This document shows, piece after piece, positions 60,145 to 64,000 of a stretch of DNA of 64,000 bases. The position numbers were made by a program, and so were the translations under genes. Origin of the DNA: DATENM01 sp045807765 (GTDB lineage Bacteria > Acidobacteriota > Blastocatellia > UBA7656); contig JBJMGU010000271.1 of the NCBI GenBank assembly GCA_045807765.1, positions 1-64,000 on the forward strand. The letters run 5' to 3'. The notes under the pieces were generated by a model that was given only the letters and a program-made list of their open reading frames with translations, ran no database searches and was not told where the DNA came from. Every line of letters begins with the position of its first letter. Position 1 is the first letter of the stretch.

Positions 60145-60660
60145 TCAACACGCCGCCCGCTGCCGGCTCTCGTTAAGAATCCCGGCGATCAACGACTCGA
60201 CTACGTGAACCGCATCAGTGACGGCGGCTTCGACCACTTCGCTCAAGCCTAGTTGTCCTTCTTCGGGGCCGAGCGTCGCCGGCTCGCAGCCGACCAGCAA
60301 GATGCGCTTGAACTCGCCGCCCATCGCCTTGACCATCGCCAGCACTTTCATTGGATTCATGCCGTGCGGCTCGACCAGCGCGGCTTGCGCGTCTAATTCG
60401 GCCAGCTCACTCAAGTCAGGCTCGATGGTGTAGAGTGTGCCGGGCTCGGCGCCGCGCGGCGTCGCATCAATAAAAATCGTTACGTCGTAGCCGTCCATCA
60501 GCGCATAGGCGAGATCAAAGCCGCGGATGCCGAAATCAACGACGCGCACTTCACAGGGCTGCGAGCGGCTGGCTAGCTGCCGCGCCACTTCCGAGCCGAA
60601 GCCGTCATCACCGAGAAAGATATTGCCGATGCCGGCGATCAGAATGTGTGGCTGTGTCAT
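60145..60660 (-). CDS. Hydrogenase maturation endopeptidase (HyaD/HybD/HycI family)
   Basis: 171 residues. ILIAGIGNIFLGDDGFGSEVARQL has the GxGNxxxxDDGxG core with the nickel-binding Glu/Asp region; VDFGIRGFDLAYALMDGYDVTIFIDA follows (Asp), and PHGMNPMKVL holds the His ligand. It cuts the C-terminal peptide from the large subunit after nickel insertion. Overlaps the 108-residue gene by 4 bases. Confidence 0.93.
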   Translation of the reverse strand: MTQPHILIAGIGNIFLGDDGFGSEVARQLASRSQPCEVRVVDFGIRGFDLAYALMDGYDVTIFIDATPRGAEPGTLYTIEPDLSELAELDAQAALVEPHGMNPMKVLAMVKAMGGEFKRILLVGCEPATLGPEEGQLGLSEVVEAAVTDAVHVVESLIAGILNESRQRAAC

Positions 60661-60983
60661 GTATTCTTCTCTTCGGCCTCGCCGGGCAGTAGCGGCTCGA
60701 CCTCTTCGACTGTAAAGAAGAAGCGATGGCCGGGTTGACGAAGCAACCCCAGGTCGCGCCCCGGATCGTCATCAATGATCACCGCCAGGTGAATCTTGTT
60801 TTCATAATCCTGTTCGATGGATTCAATCGTCGCGATCTTTCCGGCAAGCGCCAGATCCAGAATGTCGCCGCCGGGCCGCGGACGCAGGCGTACACGGTCG
60901 CCTTGCTTGAGATCAGTCCCCCACACAGAGACATGATCCAACTGAGTTTTTTCTTCGAGCAGTTGCCACTCCCATTCGTTCAT
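60657..60983 (-). CDS. Conserved hydrogenase-cluster protein of unknown function
   Basis: 108 residues, beta-rich: VWGTDLKQGDRVRLRPRPGGDILDLALAGKIATIESIEQDYENKIHLAVIIDDDPGRDLG. It looks like a KOW/SH3-type small barrel. It overlaps its neighbours on both sides by 4 bases (ATGA), so it is tightly coupled to the 354-residue gene and the protease. Family unnamed to me; a maturation role is inferred from context. Confidence 0.75.
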   Translation of the reverse strand: MNEWEWQLLEEKTQLDHVSVWGTDLKQGDRVRLRPRPGGDILDLALAGKIATIESIEQDYENKIHLAVIIDDDPGRDLGLLRQPGHRFFFTVEEVEPLLPGEAEEKNT

Positions 60984-62044
60984 CGCTCGTCCTCTTCAAC
61001 AGAACGCCGGCTACGCATCGCGCCATGCATCTTCATCAGTTGCTCGGCTGGCATGGTCTCGGTTCGTTCAAGTATCCGCCGAGCGCGTTCGTCTACGCCG
61101 CGCATGGCGCGTTTCTCTTCTTCGGTCAACGTCAGAATGCGCAGCGTCAGAATCTCATCAATCTCTGTCCCGTCGAAGAGATCGCCAGGACTTTCCGGCG
61201 CGATCTCCGGGTAGTCATACAGGATGATCGGTGATGACAACATGCAATCACGCTCGCCCGCTTCGCCGACCAGCACCGGCCAGGTGCCGACGTTCCGGCA
61301 ATCGGCCACTCGCTCGCGCAAGCCTGCGGGCGGGTCGAGCAACGAAACGAACTCGCCATCACGAAGGCTGAGAATCGTGTGCGTTGAAACCAGTGATTGC
61401 ATCAATGCCTCGTCGCGGCTCTTCGATGCAGCGTCCTCAAACTGTGTGCGATTCAGTATTCGCACCGTGAACTTAAACAAGTTATCGCCGGCAGGCCGGG
61501 TGGTTATTTCGAGAGTTCCTTTGAGCGATTCTTGCTTGCGGACGATCACGCCGACAATCTTGCCGCTTGCATCACGCAAAGGCTCAATCTCGCGCGACGA
61601 CGGAAAGGCAAACATCAGCCGCCGCGCTTCAGTAACCAGATCATTCAAGTCGAGCGGCGGCGCGCTCGTCTCGCGTTCGACGGCTTCCTGCCAGCTTTGA
61701 AAAAGCTGATCGCCGACCTCAAGACTTTCGACCAGATGAAAATCCGGCTCCGCGCCTTCTGATAACTCGACGACCGGGGTCGTCAGTTTTCCGACTTCGC
61801 GCGCCAGCAGGTGCAGGAAACGTCCCTTCACATCTATCGTCGTATGCGGCCCACCCATCACCAAACATTCTGTCTGCATGCTCCAGGCTTCCGTGCCGCG
61901 CTGCGCATGGCTATAGCTTTCAGGGCAGAGCGCGCCGAAGTTAAAGCGCTGCTGATTCTTCACCGCCGAGGGCCGATAAGGGTAGAGGATGTACCCCTCG
62001 TAGAGCACGGCGTTGACCAGTCTTTCTACCAGCCGGAGATTCAT
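60980..62044 (-). CDS. Conserved hydrogenase-cluster protein, 354 residues, unknown function
   Basis: Start MNLRLVERLVNAVLYEGYILYPYRPSAVKNQQRFNFGALCPESYS is characteristic of proteins I recall only beside group 1h-type hydrogenase genes. The C-terminal half has PIILYDYPEIAPESPGDLFDGTEIDEILTLRI. No catalytic motif is evident. Four-base overlap with the next gene and one-base overlap with the DUF6084 gene show an operon. May assist cofactor or subunit assembly. Confidence 0.85.
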   Translation of the reverse strand: MNLRLVERLVNAVLYEGYILYPYRPSAVKNQQRFNFGALCPESYSHAQRGTEAWSMQTECLVMGGPHTTIDVKGRFLHLLAREVGKLTTPVVELSEGAEPDFHLVESLEVGDQLFQSWQEAVERETSAPPLDLNDLVTEARRLMFAFPSSREIEPLRDASGKIVGVIVRKQESLKGTLEITTRPAGDNLFKFTVRILNRTQFEDAASKSRDEALMQSLVSTHTILSLRDGEFVSLLDPPAGLRERVADCRNVGTWPVLVGEAGERDCMLSSPIILYDYPEIAPESPGDLFDGTEIDEILTLRILTLTEEEKRAMRGVDERARRILERTETMPAEQLMKMHGAMRSRRSVEEDER

Positions 62045-62721
62045 CAGTGGACTCTCTCCTCGGTGCCGGGGCGCTCGTGGTCAGGCCGCTCCTCTTCAGG
62101 CAGTAGGCTTTCGAGCGCCTGCTCAAAGGTCGGAATGCCGCGCCGCACCTTGTAACGATACAAACGGTCGAAGACATCTCGGCGCAACGCAAGCCAGGCG
62201 CTATTCGGATAATAGATGTCCATCATCTGCTGCCAGACCGCGACCGGCAGGCGATAGCGCGCTTCCTTGTCCCAGGGAATCTGCGCCACTTGCAGAGCGC
62301 CTTCGTCGGTCGCATAAAAGACCGTGCCGCTGAACAAGAGATTGAGCGACACCTCGCCATCCGTCAGCCCTGCAAAATACTTCGTTGCCGCCACATTGAA
62401 GTCGAAGGTGCAAGGCACCTGTAGATCAACCACAGAGCTTCCGGTGAACGAGGGGACAATGACGCTCGTGTGTGTCCAGAGCATCGGGCGCAGGGTCTGG
62501 CCCCAACGTTCCGGCTCGCCGAACAGATCGCGCAAGCGCTCCTGCTCATCATCCTGATAACGGCGTCGCGCCGGATCGATCATGATCTGGCAGCGCAGCG
62601 CAATCGTGTGAATCGGCTCACCTACAACCGCGTTGCTGACACACAGCTTGAAAGCCAGCAACGGCGCGGCGGCATAGGGAACCGCTTCTGCCGTTTCCAC
62701 CTCGAAGCTCAGGTCAGGCAT
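62044..62721 (-). CDS. DUF6084 family protein (hydrogenase-associated)
   Basis: 225 residues. MPDLSFEVETAEAVPYAAAPLLAFKLCVSN, IHTIALRCQIMIDPARRRYQDDEQERLRDLFGEPERWGQTLRPMLWTHTSV and YYPNSAWLALRRDVFDRLYRYK match the DUF6084 proteins of high-affinity hydrogenase clusters, as I recall. Unknown role. It overlaps the DUF5947 gene upstream by 8 bases. Confidence 0.82.
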   Translation of the reverse strand: MPDLSFEVETAEAVPYAAAPLLAFKLCVSNAVVGEPIHTIALRCQIMIDPARRRYQDDEQERLRDLFGEPERWGQTLRPMLWTHTSVIVPSFTGSSVVDLQVPCTFDFNVAATKYFAGLTDGEVSLNLLFSGTVFYATDEGALQVAQIPWDKEARYRLPVAVWQQMMDIYYPNSAWLALRRDVFDRLYRYKVRRGIPTFEQALESLLPEEERPDHERPGTEERVH

Positions 62722-63373
62722 TCGCTTTTTCTCCGACGGCGACCGCTCGCTCTTTTAAGCGATTAAAGAAGACGGCAATCTCTTCCCAAACTTTGGTGCC
62801 GCCCGATAGGCCGCGCCAGTGCGTGCGAATCAATCCCACCAGCTTATAGCATTCATCAATCGGCACGAGATAATACTGCGCCTCATTGTAGCCGCGGGCG
62901 CTGCCGACGCGATTGACGAGCAGCGCTTCGGTATCCGGCTCTATCTGGTTGAGAATCGGGTTGGCTTGCACGATCTCGTCCCAGGCGTCGAGCGTCAGCA
63001 GCGATTCGGTCGGGCCGGCGGGACTGGGATAGAGGGCAATGACGTGCCCCGCGGGCGTGCTGTGAAAGAAGAACGCCAGATTGATCGGGATCATCAAGCT
63101 CTCCCATTGCGCATCCGACAGTTGAAAGCTCGTCAACGCGCGAATGCGCCGGGGGACGCGCCGGTATTTGGTCTCTGCCGAGCCGCTGAAGAGAATGGCG
63201 CAGGCATCACAGGCGCAGACCAGCTTGCGGCTTAAAGGTTCGATCAGGTGCGGATGATCGGCGGCCAGTTCATGGCTGCACATCTCGCACCGCTCGACCG
63301 GCGCGCGCTGGCGGATGAACTGGCGCAACGTCGCAAACGAGCTATTCGGCCCTGGTGATCGCCTCGAACTCAT
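62714..63373 (-). CDS. DUF5947 family protein (hydrogenase-associated)
   Basis: 219 residues. CEMCSHELAADHPHLIEPLSRKLVCACDACAILFSG holds a C-x2-C and a C-x-C-x2-C cysteine set (zinc or Fe-S ligands), followed by FFHSTPAGHVIALYPSPAGPTESLL and IGLIRTHWRGL-like VGLIRTHWRGLSGGTKVWEEI. This fits the DUF5947 proteins of the same hydrogenase clusters. Confidence 0.82.
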   Translation of the reverse strand: MSSRRSPGPNSSFATLRQFIRQRAPVERCEMCSHELAADHPHLIEPLSRKLVCACDACAILFSGSAETKYRRVPRRIRALTSFQLSDAQWESLMIPINLAFFFHSTPAGHVIALYPSPAGPTESLLTLDAWDEIVQANPILNQIEPDTEALLVNRVGSARGYNEAQYYLVPIDECYKLVGLIRTHWRGLSGGTKVWEEIAVFFNRLKERAVAVGEKANA

Positions 63374-63458
63374 ATTGGTTTAGGCATCCACGAATGACAC
63401 GGAGGAGCAAAGCAGAAAGCCGGGTTCGCGTCCTTCGTGTCATTCATCGAGTTGCTGT

Positions 63459-63683
63459 TTATGACGGCGGCATATTCGGGCTATTCGGGTCTATGGGATT
63501 GCGATCATCGGGATTGATGCTCGTTGAGTCCCTGGCCGTCGAGCCGCCAGAGGGCCGATTGTCCCCGCTTTGCTCTTTGTCGTGGCGGCCCGATTCTTTG
63601 CCTTCATCGTCAAGAAGCTCTTCGCCCTTTCTCGCACCCGGATGATGCGTCGGCGCGTCGCGTGAAGTATCGTGATCTGCCAT
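63459..63683 (-). CDS. Small hydrophilic, disordered protein
   Basis: 74 residues rich in Asp, Ser, Pro and Gly (DHDTSRDAPTHHPGARKGEELLDD, then NPDDRNPIDPNSPNMPPS) with no Cys and no hydrophobic core. The ATG at 63683 is favoured because AGGAGGGA lies about 8 bases upstream; a second ATG at 63689 is too close to it. Sits between the NifU-like gene and DUF5947 on the same strand. Function unknown. Confidence 0.6.
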   Translation of the reverse strand: MADHDTSRDAPTHHPGARKGEELLDDEGKESGRHDKEQSGDNRPSGGSTARDSTSINPDDRNPIDPNSPNMPPS

Positions 63684-63714
63684 AGTCATTCCCTCCTATG
63701 CTCAAGTCCAACGG

Positions 63715-63776
63715 ATGTAGCGCAAGGCGGTTAGCTCGCGTGAGTCTCTGCGCAAGCTAACCGCCTTGCGCTACAT
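63715..63776. repeat. TGTAGCGCAA palindrome, copy 2 (22-base perfect arms)
   Basis: Arms at 63715-63736 and 63755-63776 are exact complements with an 18-base loop. The outer part shares TGTAGCGCAA with 40093-40121, while the inner part (GGCGGTTAGCT) is new. It lies between the NifU-like gene and the small disordered-protein gene inside the hydrogenase unit. Confidence 0.9.
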
Positions 63777-63793
63777 GGTGAAACCGCTCCAGA

Positions 63794-64000
63794 TCATCGC
63801 TTGCTCGAAGACCCGGCCAACTGCACAAGGCCGGACGGAAAGGCTTGCGCCACGCCATCTTCAACCTGGAGCGCCGTGATATCCGGGGCCGCCGCATAGA
63901 TCGCCTCTTCGACCGCCGACCGCAAGCCTTGCGCTGACGACCCGCACCCTCCAGCACTACGGTCAAGGCGCAGCCGCACCACGCCATCATGAACGCTGAG
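63794..64000 (-). CDS. NifU C-terminal-like protein with altered Cys motif, 5' end outside window
   Basis: The last 68 residues of a NifU-like (Fe-S scaffold) domain: LSVHDGVVRLRLD, then SAGGCGSSAQGLRSAVEEAIYAAAPDIT. Typical proteins have C-x-x-C (GSCGGCPSS); here the first Cys is Ala (AGGC), the second is kept. NifU-like proteins accompany group 1h hydrogenases. Its start, and any structural genes upstream, lie beyond the right edge. Iron-sulfur transfer may be impaired or work through other residues. Confidence 0.75.
   Translation of the reverse strand, partial: LSVHDGVVRLRLDRSAGGCGSSAQGLRSAVEEAIYAAAPDITALQVEDGVAQAFPSGLVQLAGSSSKR

Noticed and set aside
63757..63990. Arg/Trp-rich minus-strand frame at the right end
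   Set aside because: It is a different frame across the NifU-like sequence and reads into the palindrome; the NifU-like frame shows the conserved motif.

Overview
The window reads as high-GC chromosomal DNA from a soil-type bacterium. The best guess is Acidobacteriota, class Blastocatellia or a relative. This rests on gene content, not on a marker gene: a winged-helix/TPR one-component regulator of the type common in that phylum, a secreted matrixin/NBR1-Ig protein, a GH57-DUF3536 protein next to treY, and an accessory cluster of the high-affinity group 1h [NiFe]-hydrogenase type. No rRNA, tRNA, CRISPR array, transposase or prophage was recognised.

Layout. 1-13.2 kb: a secreted metalloprotease cut by the left edge, a transmembrane Ser/Thr kinase, a PilZ protein, threonine synthase, a DUF969/DUF979 permease pair (5-oxoproline transporter family), two luciferase-like flavin oxidoreductases around a D-aminoacylase-type amidohydrolase, and small membrane proteins. 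13.2-18.4 kb: maltooligosyl-trehalose synthase and a GH57/DUF3536 protein. 18.6-26.7 kb: an accessory island with a Uma2 nuclease, a multidomain RNase HI, a two-gene TIR / STAND-ATPase operon whose ATPase carries a transmembrane segment and a C-terminal M15 peptidoglycan-peptidase domain, and a CadC-like TPR regulator preceded by helically phased TTGGAA repeats. 26.8-45 kb: mainly housekeeping and secreted proteins (JAMM-like protein, LysR regulator, MFS exporter, VIT/vWA protein, purD, class A beta-lactamase-like hydrolase). It includes a rhodanese gene with an in-frame UGA that is probably selenocysteine, split methylmalonyl-CoA mutase with a VapBC-like module between its two subunit genes, an ECF sigma factor locus, and assorted small secreted proteins. 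45-51.2 kb: pyruvate phosphate dikinase, then a lower-GC SIR2-NB-ARC-TPR NLR-like gene with five 126-bp TPR-coding repeats. 52.5-64 kb: a minus-strand [NiFe]-hydrogenase maturation region. In transcription order it holds a NifU-like gene, a small acidic protein, DUF5947, DUF6084, two unnamed conserved proteins, an endopeptidase, a DUF6893-like peptide, a YceI protein, hypA, hypB, hypF, hypC, a SIS isomerase, hypD and hypE. The structural hydrogenase genes are not in the window and probably lie just beyond the right edge.

How the parts fit. The hydrogenase region would assemble the NiFe(CN)2CO cofactor: HypF/HypE make cyanide ligands, HypC/HypD assemble the iron centre, HypA/HypB insert nickel, and the protease processes the large subunit. 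The TIR/STAND-M15 pair and the SIR2-NLR look like two separate immune-type systems, both pairing an NAD-targeting-type domain with a STAND switch.

Intergenic space is rich in dispersed palindromes. Five long-looped inverted repeats are built from short reiterated units. Two smaller families each occur twice (TGTAGCGCAA hairpins, and CCGGC/GAAAA/GCCGG double hairpins). Functional calls come from reading translations and recalled family motifs; no database search was possible.
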